Source of the DNA: Yaniella flava
Lineage (GTDB): Bacteria; Actinomycetota; Actinomycetes; Actinomycetales; Micrococcaceae
DNA: 64,000 nucleotides
Reading direction: 5' to 3'
Assembly (NCBI RefSeq): GCF_039529295.1
Contig: NZ_BAAAMN010000029.1
Coordinates: forward strand, 1-64,000
The notes beneath the pieces were generated by a model. It saw only the letters and a list, made by a program, of their open reading frames with translations, ran no database searches and was not told the DNA's origin. A program made the translations under genes and the position numbers. Positions within the stretch are counted from its first letter, which is position 1. Each line of letters begins with the position of its first letter. Shown one piece after another: positions 44,454-53,100 of the stretch.

Positions 44454-45572
44454 ATGCGGTTTTTCATGGATGGTCGGTATATCAGAACTGACTTTCATGA
44501 TGGGATTTCGCGTTTCAGTCACCAACTCATCTATGCGGTGGCACAGCAGAGCGATCCCACGGTGATCATTCATGATCCAGCCCAGCGTGAATTGTTGCCC
44601 GACAACGTAGATGTTGTCGAGCTGCACGCACCGACTTCGGTCCTGGAGCCGATTTCGGCGCACCGGCTAAACGCGTTTCAGCCAGACGTGGTCTTTTCTC
44701 CAATGCAGACGATCGGATCGACCGGACGAAAATTCGGTTTGATCCTGACACTGCACGATTTGATCTACTACCAGCATCGGACTCCGCCGCGAGATTTACC
44801 GCAGTTCGTCCGCGGGCTCTGGTATCTCTATCACCTCACCTACATGCCCCAGCGAATGCTCCTCAACGGCGCAGACGCTGTCACCACGGTTTCTCAAACT
44901 TCGCAACGGCTCATCCGCAAACATCGGCTGACCACCCGGCCGGTTCACGTTGTCTCCAACGCGCCACCCCAAGTAGAGACGCCGCGCGATCCCGCTGGCC
45001 CTCGAAAGAAAACTCTGGTCTACATGGGCTCGTTTATGGATTATAAAAACGTCGAAACGCTAGTCAGCGCACTGCAGCACCTGCCGCAATACCGGCTGCA
45101 CTTGTGCTCGCGAATCACCGACGCGCGGCGCCATGAACTACTTGAGATCGCTAAATGGCATCACGTAGGGGAGGCCCAGCTCCAGTTTCATAACGGTATT
45201 GGGGACGCTGACTATCGTGAGCTACTTAGACAATCGACGGCTTTAGTCACCATGTCCCGTTCCGAAGGCTACGGTCTTCCCGTGGCGGAAGCCATGGCAG
45301 AAGGAACACCGGTTGTCATGTCGAATCTTGAAATTTTTGAAGAAATCGGTGGACTCGAGAATCCCGGGGCAGCGTTCGTTGACATTACTTCCGCGCACTC
45401 GGCCCGCCAGTTAGCTGACCACGTCCGTGCGTTAGAGAACGACGAAGCCTTTATTCGTGCCTCAACGGGCGCAGTGCGACAGGCACATACCTTTCGATGG
45501 GAAGACTCTGCGGCGGCATTGCTGAAACTCGCGGAAGACATTCATCGCCGAAGAAGCCGCAAATCACGCTAA
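44454..45572 (+). CDS. GT4-like glycosyltransferase
   Basis: A 372-residue GT-B glycosyltransferase related to mannosyltransferases. N-terminal FFMDGRYIRTDFHDGISRF is typical of polysaccharide mannosyltransferases, LTLHDLIYYQHRTP lies in the acceptor domain, and VYMGSFMDYKNVETLVSALQ and MSRSEGYGLPVAEAMAEGTPVVMSN form the donor site with E-x7-E. The ATG at 44454 has CAGGGAG before it; the frame extends far upstream but without similarity. Its TAA stop is interlocked with the TAG stop of the convergent M23-type gene. Confidence 0.83.
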   Translation: MRFFMDGRYIRTDFHDGISRFSHQLIYAVAQQSDPTVIIHDPAQRELLPDNVDVVELHAPTSVLEPISAHRLNAFQPDVVFSPMQTIGSTGRKFGLILTLHDLIYYQHRTPPRDLPQFVRGLWYLYHLTYMPQRMLLNGADAVTTVSQTSQRLIRKHRLTTRPVHVVSNAPPQVETPRDPAGPRKKTLVYMGSFMDYKNVETLVSALQHLPQYRLHLCSRITDARRHELLEIAKWHHVGEAQLQFHNGIGDADYRELLRQSTALVTMSRSEGYGLPVAEAMAEGTPVVMSNLEIFEEIGGLENPGAAFVDITSAHSARQLADHVRALENDEAFIRASTGAVRQAHTFRWEDSAAALLKLAEDIHRRRSRKSR

Positions 45573-46186
45573 CCGGATGGGTCTGAGTGTACGGGCCATA
45601 GAATCGACGGGTCACTCCAGCCCAACAAAAATGCCGGATCAATATACAGATCTCGCACGGTAGCACCAACTTGCCACGCATCGGGCTTGCGCACTCCCCA
45701 ATGCACACATTGGACATCGCAATGTGACGTTTCAGCGGGCAGTCTTCCGATTGTTTGGCCTGGTGCCACGGTGTCGCCCACAGCCAGTTCTGAGTCGACT
45801 GGTTCAAACGACGAGATCAAACCGTCTGGGTGCTCAATGGTGATGACAGGTCTGTCGACCACCACGCCGACGAAGCTGACCTCGCCGCCTTCTGGGGCTA
45901 AAACCTGCGCATCGGCCGCCCGTATGTCGATGCCGCGATGCGCCGAGGACCATGGCATCTCGGGAGGAACGAAGGCATTCAGGACATCGATTTCGGTGGC
46001 TGCCTCGATGGGTGGTATCCAGTGGTCAGCGACGTGCGATGCGTCAGCATGGATAACGGTGGCATTTGCCATCGGCATCGGATTGAAAAACACGGCAATC
46101 ACAAGAGCCTGGAGGATCAGCACAAACAGTGAAGTTGGGGTTCGCGGATTGGGCGGGGGAGCAGTCACCCCGTCGTTATGTTGCAT
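45569..46186 (-). CDS. M23-type peptidoglycan peptidase-like protein
   Basis: A 205-residue protein with one N-terminal transmembrane or signal segment (SLFVLILQALVIAVFFNPMP) and a lysostaphin-type fold. The metal-site motifs are HRGIDIRA (H-x3-D) and CVHWGVR, the latter in place of the usual H-x-H, so one ligand may differ. Actinobacteria often carry such a gene just upstream of rpsB in this divergent orientation, as here. It probably trims or binds peptidoglycan. ATG at 46186 chosen over a longer frame because AGGGTTAGAG precedes it. Confidence 0.8.
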   Translation of the reverse strand: MQHNDGVTAPPPNPRTPTSLFVLILQALVIAVFFNPMPMANATVIHADASHVADHWIPPIEAATEIDVLNAFVPPEMPWSSAHRGIDIRAADAQVLAPEGGEVSFVGVVVDRPVITIEHPDGLISSFEPVDSELAVGDTVAPGQTIGRLPAETSHCDVQCVHWGVRKPDAWQVGATVRDLYIDPAFLLGWSDPSILWPVHSDPSG

Positions 46187-46621
46187 GTCTCTAACCCTGT
46201 CAAACACATCAGTCTGGTGGCCCTGCTTGAGGTGAAATGTGGAAAATCGTGTGCTGACAGGTTGCCTGTGGAAAGCGCTGACTGGCGAGCCTTGAGAGTC
46301 AACGGAAAGTCGTAAAAAACAATACTGGTGTCGCAGTGAACTCACGTGTGCAAACGATCACAACGCAGTAAAAATCGTTTGCGCGATAAGGTATGCTGGT
46401 CAAAGCAATTGTGTGCCCACTTGTTGTGGCTACGTGATTGACTACGCGCGTGTGGAGTGCAACTTTGTGTAGCAGTGGCGCCTTTCGGTCCAGAAGGTTC
46501 TGGTCAATGGTAGCTCCCGAGCCAATCGCTCTCACGCTAGGAAGCTGAGAAAATCAGCTGTTTATAATAACCGATAACTAGAAGGTAGATCCGCATGCGG
46601 ATGTACCTTGAAGGAGCGACC
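46187..46621. other. Leader region upstream of rpsB
   Basis: About 435 bases between the divergent M23-type gene and rpsB with no gene visible. It includes a possible -10 (TATGCT at 46392-46397) but no convincing -35. The distance from any promoter there to rpsB leaves a long 5' leader of about 200 bases, where autoregulation by protein S2 could act; no specific structure is claimed. Confidence 0.3.
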
Positions 46622-47503
46622 ATGTCAGTCGTAACTATGCGTGAAATGCTGGATTCTGGTGTCCACTTCGGTCACCAGACCCGTCGTTGGAACCCGAAAA
46701 TGAAGCGCTTCATTTTCACTGAGCGCAACGGCATTTACATCATTGACCTGCAGCAGTCTTTGTCATTCATCGACCGTGCATACGAGTTCGTCAAAGAAAC
46801 CGTTGCACACGGTGGAAATATTCTCTTCGTGGGTACCAAGAAGCAGGCACAAGAAGCAATCGCTGAGCAGGCCACTCGCGTTGGTATGCCGTATGTGAAC
46901 CACCGCTGGTTGGGCGGTATGCTCACCAACTTCGCCACCGTTTCCAAACGTGTTGAGCGTATGAAAGAACTCGAAGAAATTGACTACGACGATGTTGCTG
47001 GTTCCGGTCACACCAAAAAGGAACTGCTGTTGCTTCAGCGCGAGCTGACAAAGCTTCAGGCAAACCTGGGTGGTATCCGCAACATGACTCGCACACCATC
47101 CGCCGTGTGGGTCATCGACACCAAGAAGGAACACCTCGCGATCGACGAAGCCGTCAAGCTTGGCATTCCGGTTGTTGCGATCCTGGACACTAACGCTGAT
47201 CCAGACGAGGTTACCTACCCAATCCCAGGTAACGACGACGCCATTCGTTCCGTCGCATTGCTCACCCGCGTGATCGCAGATGCCGTGGCTGATGGCCTCA
47301 TGGCTCGCAACCAGGGCAAAGGTGGCTCCGGTGCGGCTGAAGAGCCAATGGCTGAATGGGAACGTGAACTGTTGGAGTCCGGCCAGTCCGAAGACGCTAC
47401 AGACCAGACCGCGGCACCAGTTGATGAAGAAACTGTAGAAACCGCAGAGCAGGTTGAAGCCTCACCAGAAGGTGACCAGCCTGTAGCCAAAGAAAACTAC
47501 TAG
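46622..47503 (+). CDS. rpsB: 30S ribosomal protein S2
   Basis: A 293-residue S2 protein: VVTMREMLDSGVHFGHQTRRWNPKM at the start, then NILFVGTKKQAQEAI, YVNHRWLGGMLTNF and the RNTPD-like TRTPSAVWVIDTKKE. The C-terminal 45 residues are an acidic extension, as usual in actinobacteria. The ATG at 46622 has AAGGAG 5 bases before it. Followed by tsf after 74 bases. Confidence 0.98.
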   Translation: MSVVTMREMLDSGVHFGHQTRRWNPKMKRFIFTERNGIYIIDLQQSLSFIDRAYEFVKETVAHGGNILFVGTKKQAQEAIAEQATRVGMPYVNHRWLGGMLTNFATVSKRVERMKELEEIDYDDVAGSGHTKKELLLLQRELTKLQANLGGIRNMTRTPSAVWVIDTKKEHLAIDEAVKLGIPVVAILDTNADPDEVTYPIPGNDDAIRSVALLTRVIADAVADGLMARNQGKGGSGAAEEPMAEWERELLESGQSEDATDQTAAPVDEETVETAEQVEASPEGDQPVAKENY

Positions 47504-47577
47504 TCCACACAACCACGTTTCGTTTTAGATTCGCGGGCGATCCCCGCAACGAACTTCCAAGGAATGGGATATCTGTA

Positions 47578-48414
47578 ATGGCGAACTACACAGTAAAAGA
47601 CATTCAGGCTCTGCGTGAGCGTACTGGCGCGGGCATGATGGACGTAAAAAAGGCGCTCGACGAAGCTGATGGCGACCTCGATAAGGCGATGGAAGTTATT
47701 CGCGTCAAAGGCCTGCAGGGTGCTTCCAAACGTGAAGGCCGCGCTGCCGTTGAAGGTCTGGTCGCAGCTACCGTCAAAGACGGCGTTGGCGTCATGATCG
47801 AAATCAACTCCGAAACTGACTTCGTTGCGAAATCAGATAAGTTCATTGAGTTGGGCAACACCGTGCTGGAGGTCGCAGTCTCTTCCGGTGCACAGAACGC
47901 TGAAGACCTGCTGGCCGCCGACTATAACGGCAACCCACTGAGCGAATACGTCAAAGAAGAAGGCGCACTGCTTGGCGAAAAGGTTGAGGTCCGTCGCCTG
48001 GCTCGTCTCGAAGGGGCCTTCGTTGACTCCTACCTGCACCGCACTTCTGCAGATCTGCCAGCACAGGTTGGGGTACTGTTCGCAGTGGATGCAGACAAGG
48101 AACCAGCCCAGACCGCAGCACACGATGTTGCTGTTCACATCGCGGCCATGAGCCCGACCTACCTCAGCCGTGAGGAAGTCCCAGAGGACACCGTAGCGGA
48201 TGAACGCCGTATCGCTGAAGAAACTGCTCGTGCTGAAGGGAAACCAGAGCGCGCCATGCAAAATATCATTGAAGGCCGCCTGACCGGTTACTTCAAAGAT
48301 GTTGTACTCCTGGACCAGCCTTTCGCCAAGGACACGAAGACCACCGTTGGTGCTGTCCTGGAAGAAGCCGGTGCAAAGGCACTCTCGTTTGCACGCTTCC
48401 GTGTTGGGGCCTAA
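47578..48414 (+). CDS. tsf: Elongation factor Ts
   Basis: A 278-residue guanine-nucleotide exchange factor for EF-Tu. LRERTGAGMMDVKKAL forms the N-terminal UBA-like module, EINSETDFVAKSD the TDFV motif that meets EF-Tu, and the core domain holds VHIAAMSPTYLSREEVPE. Ribosome site AAGGAATGG lies before the ATG. A strong terminator-like hairpin follows and separates it from pyrH. Confidence 0.98.
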   Translation: MANYTVKDIQALRERTGAGMMDVKKALDEADGDLDKAMEVIRVKGLQGASKREGRAAVEGLVAATVKDGVGVMIEINSETDFVAKSDKFIELGNTVLEVAVSSGAQNAEDLLAADYNGNPLSEYVKEEGALLGEKVEVRRLARLEGAFVDSYLHRTSADLPAQVGVLFAVDADKEPAQTAAHDVAVHIAAMSPTYLSREEVPEDTVADERRIAEETARAEGKPERAMQNIIEGRLTGYFKDVVLLDQPFAKDTKTTVGAVLEEAGAKALSFARFRVGA

Positions 48415-48486
48415 CACGCAAACCCGACACGTATGTGTCTGGTTGCCTAGGTAAGCTCAGCATCGTTTAGACCAAACACAAAAAAG

Positions 48487-48520
48487 GGGGTGATCACCAC
48501 ACACGGTGATCACCCCTTCT
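48487..48520 (+). terminator. Perfect hairpin between tsf and pyrH
   Basis: GGGGTGATCACC (48487-48498) and GGTGATCACCCC (48505-48516) pair over 12 bases with a 6-base loop; TTCTTT follows and an A tract precedes. It lies just before the pyrH ribosome site, so it may act as an attenuator in the operon. Confidence 0.75.
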
Positions 48521-48560
48521 TTATGCCCTCACGACCCACCAGCACAACAGGAGTATTGCA

Positions 48561-49337
48561 GTGTCAGACACTCCCGCCATCAACGTTCCAGGCGGACTAC
48601 AAGACGGTCCAAGTAACTCAGAATTCGATGAAGTCAGCCGACGACGCGTATTGCTCAAACTTTCCGGAGAAGTCTTTGGTGGCGGCTCCATTGGTATAGA
48701 TCCGGCGACAGTGCGATCTGTTGCACAACAGATCGCAGACGCTGCAGGACAAGTCGAAATTGCCATCGTCGTTGGCGGAGGAAACTTCTTCCGCGGTGCA
48801 GAGCTATCCATCAACGGCATGGATCGTCGTCGTGCAGACTATATGGGCATGCTTGGAACCGTGATGAATGCACTGGCGCTCCAAGACTTCCTGACCCAGG
48901 CCGGTGTCGATACGCGAGTACAATCCGCGATCCATATGTCCCAGGTAGCAGAACCATACATTCCACAGCGGGCAATCCGGCACATGGAAAAAGACCGCGT
49001 GGTGATTTTCGGTGCAGGCACCGGACTGCCATACTTCTCTACCGATACCGTGGCAGCACAACGGGCCCTCGAAATCCGTGCCGACCAAGTCCTCATGGCG
49101 AAATCTGGTGTGGACGGCGTGTACACATCGGATCCAAAAGTCGATGCTGCCGCCAAGAAATTCGATCACCTCACCTACGACGAAGCCATCGTCAAAAACA
49201 TTCGCGTCATGGACCTCACGGCAATGACGATGTGTAAAGACAACAATCTCGATATGTTGGTCTTTGGGATGGAAGGCGATGGCAACGTGACCCGTGCGCT
49301 ACTTGGTGATTCGACCGGTACCGTCGTCACACCATAG
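48561..49337 (+). CDS. pyrH: UMP kinase
   Basis: A 258-residue amino-acid kinase family enzyme that phosphorylates UMP to UDP. LLKLSGEVFGG opens the domain, VVGGGNFFRGAEL holds the glycine loop, DYMGMLGTVMNALALQDFL is typical, and GTGLPYFSTDTVAAQRALEI is the active-site stretch. Start GTG, with ACAGGAG before it; the N-terminal 25 residues are an extension. Lies in the usual place between tsf and frr. Confidence 0.96.
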   Translation: MSDTPAINVPGGLQDGPSNSEFDEVSRRRVLLKLSGEVFGGGSIGIDPATVRSVAQQIADAAGQVEIAIVVGGGNFFRGAELSINGMDRRRADYMGMLGTVMNALALQDFLTQAGVDTRVQSAIHMSQVAEPYIPQRAIRHMEKDRVVIFGAGTGLPYFSTDTVAAQRALEIRADQVLMAKSGVDGVYTSDPKVDAAAKKFDHLTYDEAIVKNIRVMDLTAMTMCKDNNLDMLVFGMEGDGNVTRALLGDSTGTVVTP

Positions 49338-49400
49338 GTACCGACCCCGGTACCTGTTTTAGACTGAGTGCACACCCCAGATGTTAAATAAGGAGAACCC

Positions 49401-49958
49401 GTGACCGCATCCGAATTATCAGACGCCAAAAAGGCGATGGAGCGTACTCTCGAAGCAACTCGTGAGGATTTCGCCGCTGTACGTACCGGCCGAGCAAACC
49501 CAGGCCTTTATGCAAAAGTCCTGGTTGACTACTACGGCAGCCCAACACCGCTGCAGCAGTTGGCAACGTTCTCCGTGCAAGATGCACGCACTATTTTGAT
49601 CTCCCCATTCGATGTTAATGCGCTACGTGAAATCGAAGTTGCACTCTCCTCATCAGAGGTTGGTGCTAACCCATCGAACGATGGCAAAGTGATTCGCGTT
49701 GTGATGCCTGAGCTGACCAAAGAGCGTCGGCAAGAGTATGTCAAAATTATCAAGTCAAAAGCCGAAGATCACCGAGTCTCCGTTCGCAACAGCCGTCGTA
49801 GTGCAAAAGAAGCCATCGACAAAATGGTCGACGACGGTGACATCGGCAAAGATGAGGGACGCCGCGCAGAAAAAGACCTCGACGAACTGACGCGCAATTT
49901 CGTAGATCAAATCGACGAAATGGCGAAGAATAAAGAAGAAGAACTACTGGAGGTCTAG
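49401..49958 (+). CDS. frr: Ribosome recycling factor
   Basis: A 185-residue protein of the normal length. MERTLEATREDFAAVRTGRANPGL is the start of the three-helix bundle, YYGSPTPLQQLATFSV the beginning of the second domain, and VRNSRRSAKEAIDKM a tail helix. It splits post-termination ribosomes together with EF-G. GTG start at 49401 with AAGGAG before it. Confidence 0.97.
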   Translation: MTASELSDAKKAMERTLEATREDFAAVRTGRANPGLYAKVLVDYYGSPTPLQQLATFSVQDARTILISPFDVNALREIEVALSSSEVGANPSNDGKVIRVVMPELTKERRQEYVKIIKSKAEDHRVSVRNSRRSAKEAIDKMVDDGDIGKDEGRRAEKDLDELTRNFVDQIDEMAKNKEEELLEV

Positions 49959-49978
49959 GCAGTTTAGCCTAATCTTGC

Positions 49979-51163
49979 ATGTCCACATCAGACCCAAAAT
50001 CCGAACAGTTTCCAGTTGTAACGCAACTGGAGGGTTTTCCCGACCCAGTGCGTGACCCCGACACGGGGATGATCATGCCGCAAACCCGACGCGAACGTCG
50101 GGCGCTCGAGGCCGCCCAAGAAAAGATGCTTGCACGAAAAGCTGCACGCAAGAAACAGGAGCCACGTCCCGCCCCACCAGCGCAGGATCGTGCCGAGCAT
50201 GAGGTAACTGAGGACTTGGATTTTGGGTCTGACCCGGCATCCGATATAGATCCCGAAGAATCTACGGTATTGACCGTAACTCAAGTCGATGACCAAGACG
50301 TCATCACACCCGCGCCCAAGTCTGCACAAGAGGTCACACCGCCAGAATCAAAGGCGGGTAGAAACCTCCCAGCGGCCATTGTGGTGGGTGTTGTACTGCT
50401 GGCCGCCGCTGGTGTTGGCATTTTTCTGTACCCGATCATCATTGCCATCCTGATCGCGGTCCTCATCCCGCTGGGGATCTGGGAGCTGTCCCAGATTGCC
50501 AAAACAAAAAACCTCCATCTTGCATTGACCCCAGCTTGGGTGGCCGGTTTGGGTATTCCCGCAGCGGCCTGGTTTGGTGGCGTCGATGCGATGATTTTTG
50601 CTCTGTTCGGCGGCATCTTATTGACGGTCTTCTGGACGGCCGTCGGGGAACCTGATCGACCCGCTGCGTCCATGGCGACCACACTGTTAGCTATCCTCTG
50701 GTTGCCATTTTTCCTCTCGTTTGGAATCCCATTGCTCCATCAGCCCCAAGGGCACGTGCTGGTCGCAACGACGCTGGTAGCGATCGTGGCAAACGACACA
50801 TTCGGCTATATTGTGGGAGCCACACTCGGCAAGCATCGCATGGCACCCAAGATTTCGCCCAAGAAATCGTGGGAAGGCTTCATCGGCTCTTTGTTGGGTG
50901 CCGTGCTGACATCTGTAGTGCTCACCCATTTCCTCTTGGAATATGACTGGTGGGTTGGAATTATTATTGGCGTTGTCATCATGGTGGCCGCTACCGCAGG
51001 CGATTTCGCTGCCTCAATGGTTAAACGTGATTTTGGCGTCAAAGACATGGGTACTGTGCTGCCAGGCCACGGTGGTGTCATGGACAGACTAGACTCGATT
51101 GTATTTGCCGTCCCGGTCGGATACACCCTGTTTGTAGTAGTCTTGCCACTGATTTTGGGCTAA
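49979..51163 (+). CDS. cdsA: Phosphatidate cytidylyltransferase
   Basis: A 394-residue enzyme that makes CDP-diacylglycerol from phosphatidic acid and CTP at the membrane. The C-terminal signature is GDFAASMVKRDFGVKD followed by LPGHGGVMDRLDS. The first 120 residues are a charged, proline-rich cytosolic tail, and seven to eight helices follow. This product is the substrate of the phosphatidyltransferase at 39 kb. Starts 20 bases after the frr stop; no strong ribosome site is seen. Confidence 0.94.
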   Translation: MSTSDPKSEQFPVVTQLEGFPDPVRDPDTGMIMPQTRRERRALEAAQEKMLARKAARKKQEPRPAPPAQDRAEHEVTEDLDFGSDPASDIDPEESTVLTVTQVDDQDVITPAPKSAQEVTPPESKAGRNLPAAIVVGVVLLAAAGVGIFLYPIIIAILIAVLIPLGIWELSQIAKTKNLHLALTPAWVAGLGIPAAAWFGGVDAMIFALFGGILLTVFWTAVGEPDRPAASMATTLLAILWLPFFLSFGIPLLHQPQGHVLVATTLVAIVANDTFGYIVGATLGKHRMAPKISPKKSWEGFIGSLLGAVLTSVVLTHFLLEYDWWVGIIIGVVIMVAATAGDFAASMVKRDFGVKDMGTVLPGHGGVMDRLDSIVFAVPVGYTLFVVVLPLILG

Positions 51164-51180
51164 GCGTCAAAGGAAGCACT

Positions 51181-51744
51181 GTGTCATCAAAAACCCAATC
51201 GACCTCGCCATTCAACATCGTCGCCAAACGTGATTACGGTTATCACACAGGGCAAGTCGATGAATTCATCACTGCGGCACGCCAAGCTTACGAAACAGAC
51301 TCGGGCATCACCGCTGATATCGTTCAGGCCAAAACGTTTGATCTGGTCCGCGGAGGCTACCGTACCGACCAAGTAGATCAAGTCCTTGAGCGGCTCGAAG
51401 ATGCACTGCGAAGAGCCGAACGAGACGACTACATCGCGACCCACGGCCAACAAACCTGGGACTTAGAGCTGATCAGCCGACTCGAAGAACTCATGGGAAG
51501 ACTCGAACGTCCTCGCGGAGAGAAATTCCGGCCGGCAGCAACGGGTGCTCCTGGCTATGACGTCGACGACGTCGATGTGTGCCTGGCTCGGATCAACAGC
51601 CACCTCCAAGATGAAGACCACGTTCGGCTCAAAGATCTCCGCAACGTCACTTTCGACGCTGCCAAAGGACCTCATGGCTACGATGAAGCGCAAGTAGACG
51701 CGTTCTTGCAGGCGGTCGTCGAACTACTCGTCGTACTCGACTAG
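51181..51744 (+). CDS. DivIVA-like repeat protein
   Basis: A 187-residue protein built from four copies of a DivIVA-type N-terminal unit, a GY...QVD core followed by a short helix: at about residues 17 (YGYHTGQVDEF), 58 (GGYRTDQVDQV), 120 (PGYDVDDVDVC) and 168 (HGYDEAQVDAF). DivIVA proteins sense negative membrane curvature and recruit envelope growth factors. There is no long coiled coil like that in true DivIVA, so this may bind rather than organise. Start GTG. It sits between cdsA and the site-2 protease, a place where actinobacteria often carry such a gene. Confidence 0.75.
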   Translation: MSSKTQSTSPFNIVAKRDYGYHTGQVDEFITAARQAYETDSGITADIVQAKTFDLVRGGYRTDQVDQVLERLEDALRRAERDDYIATHGQQTWDLELISRLEELMGRLERPRGEKFRPAATGAPGYDVDDVDVCLARINSHLQDEDHVRLKDLRNVTFDAAKGPHGYDEAQVDAFLQAVVELLVVLD

Positions 51745-51751
51745 GACCCGA

Positions 51752-53086
51752 ATGACCATTGTCCTTGCCCTAGTCGGCATCCTGATCATGGTGATCGCAA
51801 TTGCCGTCTCCATTGCCCTGCACGAAATCGGGCACCTCCTCCCCGCCAAACTCTTCAATGTACGTGTCACGCAGTACATGATCGGCTTCGGCAAAACCAT
51901 TTGGTCAAAGCGCAAAGGTGAAACCGAATACGGCATCAAATCCATACCATTAGGCGGCTATGTCTCAATGATCGGGATGCTCCCACCCAATAAGCCCGGC
52001 GAACAGCCCTCTAAATCCCGGCTGCGCTACTTTCAAACCATCGCTGCTCAAGCGCGTGACGATGCCACCGCCGAGCTGACCACACACGATACGGGCCGTA
52101 CGTTCATATCACTACCGGTATGGAAACGTATCATCATCATGCTGGCTGGACCCTTCATGAACTTGCTGATCGCGCTGGTGATCACTGCTATTTTGGTCAC
52201 ATCCTTCGGTGTGGCCACCCCCACCACGACAGTCAACGACGTGTTCGAATGCATGACTGAAACCACTGATGAGTCGGCACTAGACGCCGAGTGTGCTCAA
52301 GGCGATGAGCCATCGCCAGCCTGGGAAGCCGGTCTGCGTCCAGGCGACCACATCACCCATTTCAACAATGAAGAAGTCACAGACTGGGACGAGCTTTCCG
52401 GGGCGATCCAACAACGTGCCGACATAGAAACCAGCATCACGTATGTGCGTGACGGCGAATCTGTACAAACCACCATCACCCCTGTGCTGACCGAGCGCCC
52501 CGAACTTGACCGGTTCGATCAACCGGTCATCGGATCCAATGGGGAAGTCGTGACCGAGCCCGTCGGCTTCATTGGCATGTCGTCGCAGATCGTAAATCAA
52601 CAACAACCGGTGACCGCCGCCTTTGGCGTGCTGGGCGAACAAATCTCGGGGACGTTCTCCGTCATCACAGTCCTTCCCGCCAAACTTTGGGATACGGCGA
52701 AAGTCTTGCTGACCGACGGCGAGCGTGATCCGACCGGACCAGTTTCTGTGGTTGGTGTGGGACGGATTGCAGGAGAAGCTGCCGCACAGCAAGACATCCC
52801 GATTGCCGATCGAGGCGCTTTGCTATTGTCGCTTATCGCCGGTCTGAACGTTGCCCTGATGGTCTTCAACCTCATACCGCTGCTGCCCCTCGACGGCGGC
52901 CACGTGCTAGGTGGCTTGTGGGAGTCCATTCGACGCGGTTGGGCGAAACTCCGAGGTAAGCCAGATCCTGGACCATTTGACATCGCCAAGATGTTCCCAC
53001 TCACCATCGTGGTGTTCGGCCTATTATTAACCATGGGAGTATTGTTGATCGTCGCTGACATCATCAAACCTGTGACACTGTTTTAA
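51752..53086 (+). CDS. Site-2 intramembrane zinc protease (Rip1/RseP type)
   Basis: A 444-residue regulated intramembrane protease. The zinc motif is His24-Glu25-x-x-His28 in ALHEIGHLL, the third ligand aspartate is in LLPLDGGHVLGG, and a PDZ domain lies at about residues 190-260 (EAGLRPGDHITHFNNEEVTDW). It cuts anti-sigma factors and other membrane substrates, controlling envelope stress. Starts 7 bases after the DivIVA-like gene stop, and the following GNAT gene begins within 15 bases of its stop. Confidence 0.93.
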   Translation: MTIVLALVGILIMVIAIAVSIALHEIGHLLPAKLFNVRVTQYMIGFGKTIWSKRKGETEYGIKSIPLGGYVSMIGMLPPNKPGEQPSKSRLRYFQTIAAQARDDATAELTTHDTGRTFISLPVWKRIIIMLAGPFMNLLIALVITAILVTSFGVATPTTTVNDVFECMTETTDESALDAECAQGDEPSPAWEAGLRPGDHITHFNNEEVTDWDELSGAIQQRADIETSITYVRDGESVQTTITPVLTERPELDRFDQPVIGSNGEVVTEPVGFIGMSSQIVNQQQPVTAAFGVLGEQISGTFSVITVLPAKLWDTAKVLLTDGERDPTGPVSVVGVGRIAGEAAAQQDIPIADRGALLLSLIAGLNVALMVFNLIPLLPLDGGHVLGGLWESIRRGWAKLRGKPDPGPFDIAKMFPLTIVVFGLLLTMGVLLIVADIIKPVTLF

Positions 53087-53100
53087 ACGAAGGGGTGACC

